Shown: positions 1 to 8,014 of the stretch, in pieces
Position numbering within the stretch: position 1 is the stretch's first letter
Layout: every line of letters starts with the position of its first letter
Source: Myxococcales bacterium
GTDB taxonomy: Bacteria > Myxococcota > UBA727 > JABDBI01
Assembly: GCA_023248595.1 (NCBI GenBank)
Contig: JAHFEG010000013.1
Location: 1 to 56,051, forward strand
Length of the DNA: 56,051 nucleotides
Direction: 5' to 3'
Made by a program: the position numbers and the translations under genes
The notes under the pieces: generated by a model
What the model saw: the letters and a program-made list of their open reading frames with translations, nothing else
Told to the model about the DNA's origin: nothing
The model's database searches: none

Positions 1-107
1 AAAACTTTGGTGATCGCAGCAGACAATGTCGTCTTGCCATGATCGACGTGACCGATCGTTCCCACGTTGACGTGAGGCTTATCTCTTGTGAATTTCTCCT
101 TAGACAT
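1..107 (-). CDS. tuf: Elongation factor Tu, N-terminal fragment (runs off the window)
   Basis: The reverse strand encodes the start of EF-Tu, the GTPase that delivers aminoacyl-tRNA to the ribosome. The first 35 codons contain the usual N-terminus followed by the G1 loop GHVDHGKTT. An AAGGAG ribosome-binding site lies nine bases before the ATG. The rest of the gene lies left of the window. Four tRNA genes precede it on the same strand, the classic tRNA-tuf arrangement of proteobacteria, so it is probably cotranscribed with them. Confidence 0.97.
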   Translation of the reverse strand, partial: MSKEKFTRDKPHVNVGTIGHVDHGKTTLSAAITKV

Positions 108-152
108 CTTCTAACTCCTTGCATTTACTTATAAGAACTATCATTACTAACG

Positions 153-228
153 TGGAGCTGTTGACCAGGATTGAACTGGTGACCTCGTCCTTACCAAGGA
201 CGTGCTCTACCAACTGAGCTACAACAGC
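153..228 (-). tRNA. tRNA-Thr (anticodon GGT)
   Basis: A 76-base cloverleaf with a 7-bp acceptor stem GCTGTTG/CAACAGC, the loop TTGGTAA giving anticodon GGT, a TTCAATC T-loop and an encoded CCA. It is the last tRNA before tuf. Confidence 0.96.
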
Positions 229-250
229 CTGCAGAAAACAAAAACCGCGT

Positions 251-326
251 TGGAGCGGGAGACGGGGTTCGAACCCGCGACATTCAGCTTGGAAGGCTGA
301 TGCTCTACCAACTGAGCTACTCCCGC
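251..326 (-). tRNA. tRNA-Gly (anticodon TCC)
   Basis: A 76-base cloverleaf with acceptor stem GCGGGAG/CTCCCGC, anticodon loop CTTCCAA (anticodon TCC), TTCGAAC T-loop and encoded CCA. Third gene of the tRNA-tuf operon. Confidence 0.96.
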
Positions 327-345
327 TTAGATTCACGAACAAAAC

Positions 346-431
346 TGGTGGAGGGAGAAGGATTCGAACCTTCGAAGGCTTTCGCCGGCAGATTTACAGT
401 CTGCTCCCATTGGCCGCTCGGGCATCCCTCC
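346..431 (-). tRNA. tRNA-Tyr (anticodon GTA)
   Basis: An 86-base tRNA with the long variable arm of a class II tRNA, acceptor stem starting GGAGGGA, anticodon loop CTGTAAA (anticodon GTA) and encoded CCA. Second gene of the operon. Confidence 0.96.
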
Positions 432-501
432 ATAATGTCTAGCTCTCTTAAACTCCTATTTTTAATGGAGCAACAAAATTCTTTTGTTACCGCAAAAAAA
501 A

Positions 502-576
502 TGGAGCTGGCGATGGGACTTGAACCCGCAACCTCCTGCTTACAAGGCAGATGCTCTACCATTGAGCTACGCCAGC
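502..576 (-). tRNA. tRNA-Thr (anticodon TGT)
   Basis: A 75-base cloverleaf with acceptor stem GCTGGCG/CGCCAGC, anticodon loop TTGTAAG (anticodon TGT) and encoded CCA. First gene of the cluster, giving the order Thr-Tyr-Gly-Thr-tuf known from many proteobacteria. Confidence 0.96.
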
Positions 577-607
577 CTAAAATGACATGTGTCACTTATT
601 GCCAGGA

Positions 608-636
608 TGCCTAAATTTCTACGCGCTTAATGTCAA
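608..636 (-). promoter_or_regulatory. Probable sigma-70 promoter of the tRNA-tuf operon
   Basis: On the reverse strand a perfect TTGACA (631-636) is followed after 17 bases by TAGGCA (608-613). It sits about 30 bases upstream of the first tRNA. The -10 box is weak, so the assignment rests on the -35 box, the spacing and the location. The inverted repeat TGACA-TG-TGTCA (583-594) falls between it and the first tRNA. Confidence 0.5.
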
Positions 637-682
637 CCGGTGAAATAGAAGTCTTAGCAATATCACAAGAAAAGCTGGGTTG

Positions 683-694
683 ATTGCCGGCAAT
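683..694. promoter_or_regulatory. 12-bp perfect palindrome upstream of the receptor gene
   Basis: ATTGCCGGCAAT is a perfect palindrome ending 22 bases before the probable receptor start at 717. Its position suits an operator or a small RNA hairpin near the ribosome-binding region. No regulator gene lies nearby, and I cannot name the family that would bind it. Confidence 0.3.
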
Positions 695-716
695 TCCCAT
701 GTCAGCTTGGCCCACG

Positions 717-2525
717 ATGAAAATGGTTTTCATATTAAGTCTGTTCTTCGCATTTGCGGCTCAGGGAAAAAAGAGCGTTCCTGATGAGAACCCGTTCCTG
801 ACACGCGTCAAGCGCGTGCGCGTTAAAAAGGAAGAGCCACCTTTGTCGATAGCGCAACATATTGATATTTTACAACAGTTACCCGGAATCACTTTAAATC
901 AACAAGGCGGACCACTGACACCAGTGGACGTCAAAATTCGTGGCCTATCAGGTGCGCGTTTATCGGTCGATCTTGAAGGTATCAATCTGGTTGATCCTAT
1001 TAATGGTCTTATCGATATCAATGATCTGCCTTTTTTTGTCAGTCATAATATGCAGCTTGCCTCAGGGCCTGGCGATGGCGGTCTTTCAGGAAAGTTATCG
1101 CTTCAGTTTCCATCACTAAAAAAGTCGTTTGCGATTTCCCGTATTGGATTTGGCTCTCTTAAAACTGGCCGCGCCGAATTAATTGCGGGTGATCGCTTCG
1201 ATAAAAATTATGATTTTCTTTTTGCGACTCAAGGGACAACGACCGCTGGCAATTTTTTATTTTCACCAACTTCTATCGTGGCTGATACTGACTCTTCTCT
1301 TCTTATTGAAAGAATTAATAATGATCAAAATCGCTGGGTGGGACTGTTAAAGATATCTGAGCGCTTGGGAAATTTAAAAGGCTCAACTTTTTTATTTGCA
1401 AAGATGCATGAAGGAGGAATTGCCGGGATGGCGATGTCACCTTTGTATTATCTACGTGGCAGCCACAAGTATGTGACAGGAATACAAAAAGCGGCCTACA
1501 CAACAGATAACCTCAAAATAGAAATGCAATGGCAAGCTCGATTAGATGCAAGAGAAACTTGGCAAAAAAACATGCCGTTCACACGCAGCGAAGCGGCCTT
1601 TGCTTCTACTCAAGTCGCTCTATCTGTCAGCGGTCTTTATGCCAAAAACCTTTCGAATTCTTTTACTCTCTCTGCGTCAGGAGAATTCACGCGCTTGTTG
1701 GACAGTTTGACTCAAAGAAAAGGTGCAGGTTTGCAATTGAAAGTCCAAAATCAGATCCCCTTCCCTTTTCCTCTGACTATGGAATTTGCTGCTGGTTTTC
1801 GCATCATAAATGATGCAGGTATCATGCCCAATGGTCTTGTTCATTTTCATCTCAAGCCTTGCCCTGCTTGGATGTTTGGCTTGCGCCTTGCTGAAGGAAC
1901 CAGGGCGCCTACATTTTCAGAGCTTTATGCGCCTAGTGGACTTGTTCTGGGCAATCCAGATTTAAAACCTGAATCAAGTTATGAAACAGAAATCTACGGG
2001 CAATGGGATCAGCATACTTTGTTATTGCTTAAGCTAAGCGCTTTTTATGGTTTTTTAAGTGGGGGTATTTTTTATTTTAACCGCAGTGCTTTTGAAATAT
2101 TCCCAATTAATACTAAGGGTGTTCATCGCGCTGGCTTAGAAACACAAATAGCTGTTTATCCCCAAAAATGGCTAGCCTTAGAGGGCAACCTGCAATTGAA
2201 TGCCACGCAATTAATCTCAACGCAAAAACCACTGCCAAATGTTCCTGGATTTTCATCGACTTTGACTTTTAGATTAGGCGAAACGGAAAAAATATGTGTT
2301 TGGTTAAAAGCAAACTATCGATCTTCCACAGCTAATAATTTTTTTGGCACTCTCACGACACCTGCTTACCTGTTGCTTGATGCGTTCTTTAAAATTCCAT
2401 TGCGCACGAATGCTAGTCTGCATTTTTCTGTCAGCAATATCTTTAACAACCTTGATGCCCGTGATAGCAACCAATTTCCATTACCTGGACGCACTTTTTT
2501 TGCCTTGTTGGAGTTAACTTCGTGA
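717..2525 (+). CDS. TonB-dependent outer-membrane receptor, probably for cobalamin (BtuB-like)
   Basis: About 600 residues with a signal peptide, a plug domain and a C-terminal barrel. The plug includes an LPGITLNQQG-type segment and IRGLSGARLSVDLEGI near residues 55-105. The chain ends in the aromatic strand typical of outer-membrane barrels (PGRTFFALLEL). It should bring a ligand across the outer membrane using TonB energy. Substrate is inferred from context: the following genes form a BtuF/BtuC/BtuD-type ABC importer, and a B12-dependent mutase lies in the same window. I prefer the ATG at 717, which gives a short hydrophobic leader; ATG at 699 and TTG at 684 are also in frame. At about 600 residues it is near the size of BtuB and small for a siderophore receptor. 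Iron or heme uptake remains possible. Confidence 0.8.
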   Translation: MKMVFILSLFFAFAAQGKKSVPDENPFLTRVKRVRVKKEEPPLSIAQHIDILQQLPGITLNQQGGPLTPVDVKIRGLSGARLSVDLEGINLVDPINGLIDINDLPFFVSHNMQLASGPGDGGLSGKLSLQFPSLKKSFAISRIGFGSLKTGRAELIAGDRFDKNYDFLFATQGTTTAGNFLFSPTSIVADTDSSLLIERINNDQNRWVGLLKISERLGNLKGSTFLFAKMHEGGIAGMAMSPLYYLRGSHKYVTGIQKAAYTTDNLKIEMQWQARLDARETWQKNMPFTRSEAAFASTQVALSVSGLYAKNLSNSFTLSASGEFTRLLDSLTQRKGAGLQLKVQNQIPFPFPLTMEFAAGFRIINDAGIMPNGLVHFHLKPCPAWMFGLRLAEGTRAPTFSELYAPSGLVLGNPDLKPESSYETEIYGQWDQHTLLLLKLSAFYGFLSGGIFYFNRSAFEIFPINTKGVHRAGLETQIAVYPQKWLALEGNLQLNATQLISTQKPLPNVPGFSSTLTFRLGETEKICVWLKANYRSSTANNFFGTLTTPAYLLLDAFFKIPLRTNASLHFSVSNIFNNLDARDSNQFPLPGRTFFALLELTS

Positions 2526-4057
2526 GTGGTTTACGAAATATCTTGAACCTTACCATGCTTTTCACAGGCATACTGTTTCAGACAGCTTGCCCTGGAGATA
2601 ATGATGACCCTGATCTTTCATATTTCTATCCACCATTAAAAGAACATCCTTTATGTCGTCATGAATTAACAGTCGTAGGACAAGATGGCCACGCGGTTAA
2701 AGCACGCGGTTTTACAGGATCCGTACCTGCAAATGCTCACATTAAATTGCAAGTACATACTAAAGAAGTGCAAACAATCGCCACCAAAAATGGTCGATTC
2801 GAACTGACGCTTCCTGTGACGCAGGCAGAATTAAAAAGTATCCAAACAGCTAATTTGATTGTTGCTGCAGAAAAAAAGATTTTGGAAACGAAATATCGCA
2901 TTCGACGAATTGATGATTCTCTTCGCCAGATTCCTCAAAAAAATCCTCTGAATACTGGAAGTGTACCCAATGATCTTGTCATTGCCTATCAACAAGAACG
3001 ACCATTTGCTATCATACCAGCATCATTGGCAGGTGAACTTCATGTCTTTCCTCTCGATAAAGAGCCAAAAAATGGACTTTTACTTGAAACAAAAACACTT
3101 CATTTTTTTCCTGATGAAACAAATGCGCCAGCCAATCCTTTTTCTGTTGCTTTAGATCATGCAGGTAAACGCGTCGCTGTTTCTTTACATGGGCAGCATC
3201 AAATTGCCCTTGTGGATATTTTTAAACAAAAAATTTTAAGTGTGACAAAAGCAGAAAATGCCAAACACCCTCAAGGGCTTGCTTTTTTTGGATCAAATTT
3301 GCTGGTGGCATTTACCAATCTAATTGAATCAGGAACGCGGCACAAACCTGCTCAATTTGGCCCTGGATTATTAGCGCGATTTGTTCAGGTAGGTGACCGG
3401 TTGCAATGGATGGAAACGCTGCAGTTGCCTTGTCAAAATCCGACACATGTTTTGACCGATGATCAAGGACAAGCATGGGTATCATGTGCTGGTGTTTTTT
3501 CGTTTCTTGATATTGAAAAAATATCATTAACCCACCCTGCAGCTTTTTTAAAGATTCACGTTCCCGAGATTTATGGAATTGGTAAACTGAAAGTGGAACA
3601 TATGATTGATTTGGGGATCCAGTTTTCCCCTGGATCGGCTGCTTTTGTGCAAGACACTATTGTTGCGGGCAATAGTATTGGTCCTGGTATTTTATTAATT
3701 TCTCCTCAGGCAAAAAATATTCATGAAGGTCGGATTTTGCTGGTCGATAGCGAAAAAAAATATCCTTCTTTTCCTTATGCAATGCCAGGCTTTGGTAATT
3801 TAGTTTTCATCACAGATTTTCAAAACGATCGTTTGCTTGTTTTAGATATGGAAACCCAGATACTGAATCCCTGGCCATTTAAGCAAGGCGTCCCTCTCAC
3901 CAAGACGGCTCATTTAAACATTTTTAAAGGTCCAATTGCCTTAGCGCAAAGAAAAGGTCGCCCTGGAATCGATTTTCAGGCCCCTGAGATGTTTGCTTTA
4001 TTCAATTTAAGCGCCGAATTGATTCCACTCTCGTTCTTAAAAGTCATGGGGCCATGA
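2522..4057 (+). CDS. Predicted beta-propeller lipoprotein in the cobalamin uptake operon
   Basis: A 511-residue protein whose GTG start overlaps the stop of the receptor gene. The N-terminus is a lipoprotein signal with lipobox FQTAC, followed by an acidic linker. Residues about 45-125 look like a small beta-sandwich. From about 160 onward there are recurring strand-turn-strand units (for example NPFSVALDHAGKRVAVSL, HPQGLAFFGSNLLVAF and NPTHVLTDDQGQAWVSC), the spacing expected of YVTN/NHL-like propeller blades. By position it probably captures ligand outside the receptor or links receptor and binding protein. In Bacteroides, BtuG is a propeller lipoprotein that hands B12 to BtuB, so an analogous role is attractive but inferred. 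I see no enzyme motif. The stop overlaps the next start (ATGA). Confidence 0.6.
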   Translation: MSGLRNILNLTMLFTGILFQTACPGDNDDPDLSYFYPPLKEHPLCRHELTVVGQDGHAVKARGFTGSVPANAHIKLQVHTKEVQTIATKNGRFELTLPVTQAELKSIQTANLIVAAEKKILETKYRIRRIDDSLRQIPQKNPLNTGSVPNDLVIAYQQERPFAIIPASLAGELHVFPLDKEPKNGLLLETKTLHFFPDETNAPANPFSVALDHAGKRVAVSLHGQHQIALVDIFKQKILSVTKAENAKHPQGLAFFGSNLLVAFTNLIESGTRHKPAQFGPGLLARFVQVGDRLQWMETLQLPCQNPTHVLTDDQGQAWVSCAGVFSFLDIEKISLTHPAAFLKIHVPEIYGIGKLKVEHMIDLGIQFSPGSAAFVQDTIVAGNSIGPGILLISPQAKNIHEGRILLVDSEKKYPSFPYAMPGFGNLVFITDFQNDRLLVLDMETQILNPWPFKQGVPLTKTAHLNIFKGPIALAQRKGRPGIDFQAPEMFALFNLSAELIPLSFLKVMGP

Positions 4058-5028
4058 TGCGCACGCATGTGAACCTTCTCTTTTCCGTCATTGCGAACGC
4101 AGGTGAAGCAATCCAGAAAAATAACTGGATGGCCACGTCGCTGTGGCTCCTCGCCATGACGACCAATGCGTGTTTCGCATCTGTGGCTTTATCCTCACCC
4201 AATCGTGTGGTTTCGCTGGCTCCCGTGATCACAGAAAGCTTGTTTGCCCTGCAAGCAGGAGATCAATTAGTGGGCGTGACGCGGTTTTGCGATCGGCCCA
4301 TCGCTGCCCAAAAAATTGCCAAAATTGGCGGATTTATTGATCCGCAGCTTGAAGCTGTTTTATCGTTGAAGCCTGACCTAGTCATTGGCATGAAAATCCC
4401 CAGTCATGAGCAGTTACTCTCGCAGTTACAAAAACGCAAAATCGCGACGCTGACCATCGAAAATAATACCATTGCCGATATCCGCCAAAGTCTTTTACAG
4501 ATTGGTCATGTGCTTAAACGTGAAAAAAATGCCGAAGCTTTTTTAAAACAATTTGATGAGGAACTTGCCTCTTTCAAAAATAATGTGACCTGCCCTAAAA
4601 CCTCTTTGATTTTGCTGGCAATTAGCAGCTCACCTTTTATCGTCTCTGGTCCTCATACCTTTGCCAATGAAGCTTTGGAACTGATTGGGGCCAAATCTGC
4701 TGTGCCAAAATCTGCGCCTGCTTGGCCCACGTGGTCGATAGAAGCGATGTTGCAAAATCCACCTCGCCTTATCGTCGCCACAGAAGGACCGGAACTACTG
4801 CAAGCTTTACGCGGACACTTAGCGCCTCTTTTGAAACAGGCTGCCTTCAAAAATACGCTGCTACTCGCTCCAGCAAAATCTATTTTGCAAAGGCCCGGTC
4901 CTTATCTTATAGAAGACATCAAACAACTGGTTTGGTTATTGAAACAAAATGAAATCTGTAATTTTAAGAAATTATCTTCTATTGGCGCTTACACTTTTTC
5001 TAATCATATCGATATGGATAGCCATTAA
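4054..5028 (+). CDS. btuF: Periplasmic cobalamin-type binding protein (BtuF-like) with a repeat-derived leader
   Basis: A 324-residue class III substrate-binding protein. The mature region begins near SPNRVVSLAPVITESLFAL and continues with VGVTRFCDRP and IGGFIDPQLEAVLSLKPDLV, the conserved first lobe of the BtuF/FepB/FhuD superfamily. The second lobe has SSPFIVSGPHTFANEALEL and AWPTWSIEAML. It should pass ligand to the permease encoded next. Its start overlaps the preceding stop. The leader is odd: codons about 11-36 are supplied by a palindromic repeat, which also provides the hydrophobic WLLAM segment. The last 80 bases overlap the permease gene, so about 25 C-terminal residues probably lie outside the conserved fold. 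B12 is preferred over iron-siderophore because of operon and window context. Confidence 0.82.
   Translation: MMRTHVNLLFSVIANAGEAIQKNNWMATSLWLLAMTTNACFASVALSSPNRVVSLAPVITESLFALQAGDQLVGVTRFCDRPIAAQKIAKIGGFIDPQLEAVLSLKPDLVIGMKIPSHEQLLSQLQKRKIATLTIENNTIADIRQSLLQIGHVLKREKNAEAFLKQFDEELASFKNNVTCPKTSLILLAISSSPFIVSGPHTFANEALELIGAKSAVPKSAPAWPTWSIEAMLQNPPRLIVATEGPELLQALRGHLAPLLKQAAFKNTLLLAPAKSILQRPGPYLIEDIKQLVWLLKQNEICNFKKLSSIGAYTFSNHIDMDSH
4086..4161. repeat. Palindromic repeat element inserted in frame in the btuF leader
   Basis: The left arm starts CGTCATTGCGA and ends GCAATCCAG. The right arm starts CTGGATGGCCACGTCG and ends CGCCATGACG. They are imperfect reverse complements around an A/T-rich centre. 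Sequences of this kind (GTCATTGCGAG ... GCAATCCAG) are known as dispersed intergenic palindromes in various proteobacteria, and comparable rickettsial elements occur inside genes. Here the 76-base element lies wholly within the coding sequence and stays open in the coding frame. I did not find a second copy by eye in this window. Confidence 0.75.
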
Positions 5029-5917
5029 AGTAGGGCCTTATGGATTTGATAATTTAAATCTTTTCGACTTTAAAAATCCGCTTTTGCCTTTAAGAATGAG
5101 TCGCGTTTTTCTAAGCGCTCTGATAGGTGCTGCTTTAGCGTCGTCCGGCTGCGCTCTGCAAGCCTTACTTCAAAACCCTTTGGCGGATCCCTATATTATC
5201 GGCGTGTCCGGTGGCAGTGCCATAGGTGGCACGCTTGCTCTGGTTTTTTTTAACCCTTCTTTTCTTTTTGCTGTTCCGCTTTTATCGATGACAGGTGCTT
5301 TTTTAGTCACGCTTTTACTTGGCTATTTTTTCCGCCAAAATGAGCAAGCATCGACAGTGTTGCTCGCCGGTATTGCGATTAATGCTTTTGCTGGTGCTTT
5401 TATCACGATGGTGAAAATAATTGTCCCTTTTGAAAAAACCCAAGCATTACTTTATTGGTTGGTAGGCAACTTAAGCTACGTTTCTTGGACTGTTTTTGCT
5501 GTGATTGCTGTCAGCATTATCGCTGGAATTTTCATTTTAATTTTTAACATGGGCTCATTAAATTTGCTTAGTATGGGGGAAGATGAAGCAAAGCGCTTGG
5601 GTGTTAACACTAAACAAGTCAAGCGTTGGACTTATTTGGCAATCAGTCTAATGGTCGGCGTCACTGTTGCTTTTTGCGGCATGATTGGTTTTGTGGGTTT
5701 GGTGGTTCCTCAGTTGCTGCGGCTTTGGATTGGTTGTGAGCTACGTATTTTACTTCCAGCATCCACTCTTTTTGGGGCTATTTTATTAGTAGTAGCTGAC
5801 ACCTTGAGCCGTTTTAGTTTTAGTTATTTGAGCACTGAAATTCCTGTTGGCGCTATCACTGCCCTGCTTGGTGCTCCCGTGTTTGCTTGGGCACTATTTC
5901 GCTATAGGACTTCGTGA
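4949..5917 (+). CDS. btuC: Cobalamin-type ABC transporter permease (BtuC/FecCD family)
   Basis: A 322-residue integral membrane protein with about ten hydrophobic segments. Family landmarks are the RMSRVFLSALIGAALASSGC segment, LQNPLADPYIIGVSGGS near residues 75-92, the cytoplasmic GEDEAKRLGV loop and GMIGFVGLVVPQLLRL, which contacts the ATPase. It forms the inner-membrane pore as a dimer. The start at 4949 overlaps the preceding gene by 80 bases and is needed to include the first membrane helix (LLLALTLFLIISIWIAI). The stop overlaps the ATPase start (TGATG), which implies translational coupling. Confidence 0.9.
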   Translation: MKSVILRNYLLLALTLFLIISIWIAIKVGPYGFDNLNLFDFKNPLLPLRMSRVFLSALIGAALASSGCALQALLQNPLADPYIIGVSGGSAIGGTLALVFFNPSFLFAVPLLSMTGAFLVTLLLGYFFRQNEQASTVLLAGIAINAFAGAFITMVKIIVPFEKTQALLYWLVGNLSYVSWTVFAVIAVSIIAGIFILIFNMGSLNLLSMGEDEAKRLGVNTKQVKRWTYLAISLMVGVTVAFCGMIGFVGLVVPQLLRLWIGCELRILLPASTLFGAILLVVADTLSRFSFSYLSTEIPVGAITALLGAPVFAWALFRYRTS

Positions 5918-6639
5918 TGGGTGTTATTTTAAGCGTGCAGCAATTAGAAATTAAGCCTGGCCCGCACTCTTTGTTTCGCAATTTGAATCTGGATTTTTTG
6001 CCTAACCAAATTACAGCCATTGTGGGAGAAAATGGCGTGGGGAAATCGAGTTTACTCAATTGCTTGAGCGGCACTCAGCCTCCCCGGCATGGAACGGTTA
6101 TGCTGGATGGTATAAATTTATGCAGCTTATCAAATCGGCAACGCGCTTGTCTGATTTCTTCCATAGGACAAGCTGAACAGACGCCCGATGACTTACGGGT
6201 CGAAGCACGCATCGCGCAAGGACTGGCTGCTCGTCTTGGATTTCACGTTCTGCTCGATAAGCCGACCTTAGTGCGCGTTGAAAAACTTTGTGAAGAGCTC
6301 AATATTTCTCATTTGCTTGGTCGCTCTTTTAAAAATCTTTCCGGTGGAGAAAAAAAACGCGTGCATATTGCGCGCGCTTTAATCGACGAAGAGCCCCAAG
6401 TTTATATTTTAGATGAGCCCGATGCTGGGCTAGATTTACGCCATCGCCATGCCTTAAATTCTATCTTAAAAAAGCGCAGCTTGCTCGGAAAAATAATACT
6501 TGTAACATTGCACGATTTGACGCTTTCTCAATGTTTAGCAGACAGGACCATCGTGCTGGCAAAAGGCTTTATCGCTGCCGATGGTCCTAGTCAAACCGTC
6601 CTGACACCAGAAGTCATGCAGGAAGGATTTAGTGTTTAG
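5917..6639 (+). CDS. btuD: Cobalamin-type ABC transporter ATP-binding protein (BtuD-like)
   Basis: About 240 residues with a Walker A loop GENGVGKSS, signature LSGGEKKR, Walker B VYILDEPDAGLDL and H-loop TLHD, in the usual order. It energises import through the BtuC-type permease. The ATG at 5917 overlaps the permease stop by one base; a GTG three bases upstream is also possible. It is the last gene of the uptake operon, and its 3' end faces the chitinase gene with only 18 bases between them. I see no terminator hairpin there. Confidence 0.9.
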   Translation: MGVILSVQQLEIKPGPHSLFRNLNLDFLPNQITAIVGENGVGKSSLLNCLSGTQPPRHGTVMLDGINLCSLSNRQRACLISSIGQAEQTPDDLRVEARIAQGLAARLGFHVLLDKPTLVRVEKLCEELNISHLLGRSFKNLSGGEKKRVHIARALIDEEPQVYILDEPDAGLDLRHRHALNSILKKRSLLGKIILVTLHDLTLSQCLADRTIVLAKGFIAADGPSQTVLTPEVMQEGFSV

Positions 6640-6657
6640 ATAAAGCTAAACGCAACT

Positions 6658-7914
6658 TTACGGACACGGTGATCCTGATGCTAGAATATTCGTATATTTC
6701 GCATTGGTAGCGGTTGCAGCATTGATGGCCCAAAACATGACACCTCCACCTTTGCTGCTCACGTATTCAATGATGTCTTTGTCCATGGCGCAACCTTCCC
6801 ATATCCCACCAGCAGCTTGATTGCCGGGCTCAAGGCCCATACTGATCTTGCCTGCTGGCACACCACCACCTACAAAGTTGTTAAAAATACCAGCAAAATC
6901 CAATAAAAAAGTGCCCGCATCGTAAGCCATGATGTTCACCATATCAACGCTGTCTTTAATCGGTAGGACACCATTACCCCCTAACCATAATGTTTCGCCT
7001 TCATTATTTGTTATAAAATCCGCATCAACCCCTGTTAAAGGTACGAATGGTTTGAGCGTATCCGCTGGGTCGTAACCCTGTGTTGGGAGCGGGTTGTTGG
7101 GATTAGGCGCAATGGTTGGATTGGCAAAGGACATCAGATTATCTCTGGTGACGCCAAAAGCATTGAACCGAGTTGTATATGAGATTATCTTGTCTGAGCC
7201 TAACTTACTTCTTAAAGCGACAACCAAAAAAGAAAAATTTTTATATTCACTATCTGGACCATTATGCTTGCTAAATTCAGCAAGATGTTCAAAGTCAAGA
7301 TCAACACCATCTGCGCCTGTCGTTGTGACTAATTGCGCAAATAATCCGGCAATGGTTTCGGCATTTTCTGTCGTGCCAATGCGTACCCAGTCAGACCAGC
7401 CACCGAGTGCGAGCAAGGCTATTTTTTTTGCTTGATGTGCGCGTGTTACGAAATCTTTCAGCGTGGTGTTTCCTGAAAGTATTTTTAATCGTAACAGGTT
7501 TGCCTCGACAGAAATATCTGAAGCAGCAGGAACACCAGAACCAACGAGGGGAACGTCACTTAAATAAATACCTTTACCGTCCCAAACCGGACAATCTTCT
7601 GCCGTTTTGCAAGCGATTTTATTATAGGAAGTCTTTGCCACTGCATCATTTTGAAGAAGTAAAAAGCTGTAAACGACGTGGGTATAGGGCTGAATTTTGG
7701 CTTCAAAAGTATCTTTAATACAACCTAAATGACAGTTGCCTGGAATGTTATTGTCCCACCATTTGACATCGTTCCAGTTTTCCCAGTAACCAACCGTTCG
7801 GATAGGAGGGGTGCTGCTTGCAAAAGACGATGGACCTGGGACATCGCTGCAAGCAAGTATTGAGAGCAACCCTGCTATTAGTATTCCTAAAAAAGCTGTA
7901 TTTAAACACTTCAT
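6658..7914 (-). CDS. Glycoside hydrolase family 18 chitinase, lipoprotein
   Basis: A protein of about 418 residues starting with a lipoprotein signal (lipobox SILAC). The catalytic GH18 signature DGVDLDFE lies near residues 202-209 with the acid/base glutamate present, preceded by LALGGWSDW, a family substrate-binding strand. A later VNIMAYDAGT and C-terminal GGVMFWAIN match the remaining barrel strands. It should cleave beta-1,4-GlcNAc polymers at the cell surface or in the periplasm. The ATG at 7914 follows AGAGGTG with good spacing. It lies 100 bases downstream of the giant gene on the same strand, so cotranscription is possible. No chitin-binding module is visible. Confidence 0.88.
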   Translation of the reverse strand: MKCLNTAFLGILIAGLLSILACSDVPGPSSFASSTPPIRTVGYWENWNDVKWWDNNIPGNCHLGCIKDTFEAKIQPYTHVVYSFLLLQNDAVAKTSYNKIACKTAEDCPVWDGKGIYLSDVPLVGSGVPAASDISVEANLLRLKILSGNTTLKDFVTRAHQAKKIALLALGGWSDWVRIGTTENAETIAGLFAQLVTTTGADGVDLDFEHLAEFSKHNGPDSEYKNFSFLVVALRSKLGSDKIISYTTRFNAFGVTRDNLMSFANPTIAPNPNNPLPTQGYDPADTLKPFVPLTGVDADFITNNEGETLWLGGNGVLPIKDSVDMVNIMAYDAGTFLLDFAGIFNNFVGGGVPAGKISMGLEPGNQAAGGIWEGCAMDKDIIEYVSSKGGGVMFWAINAATATNAKYTNILASGSPCP

Positions 7915-8014
7915 AATCACCTCTGCCTTGGTTGGCTTGTATTTAGAGGATTATGCAGCATCTCCTGCAGCATTTGCAATTTGCGCACGCACAAATTTTT
8001 CGCCGCCTACTTTT

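Noticed and set aside
100-614. Open frames on both strands over the tRNA cluster
   Set aside because: They coincide with tRNA sequence and have no ribosome sites or protein-like composition.
577-716. Cobalamin riboswitch upstream of the receptor gene
   Set aside because: GCCAGGATGCCT at 601-612 resembles the B12 box, but the required upstream aptamer parts would have to lie inside the tRNA genes, and no box occurs closer to the start codon. A covariance model search could overturn this.
4044-4232. Reverse-strand frame reading SDVAIQ...WIAS across the palindrome
   Set aside because: This is the usual spurious translation of the repeat element, opposite the btuF start.
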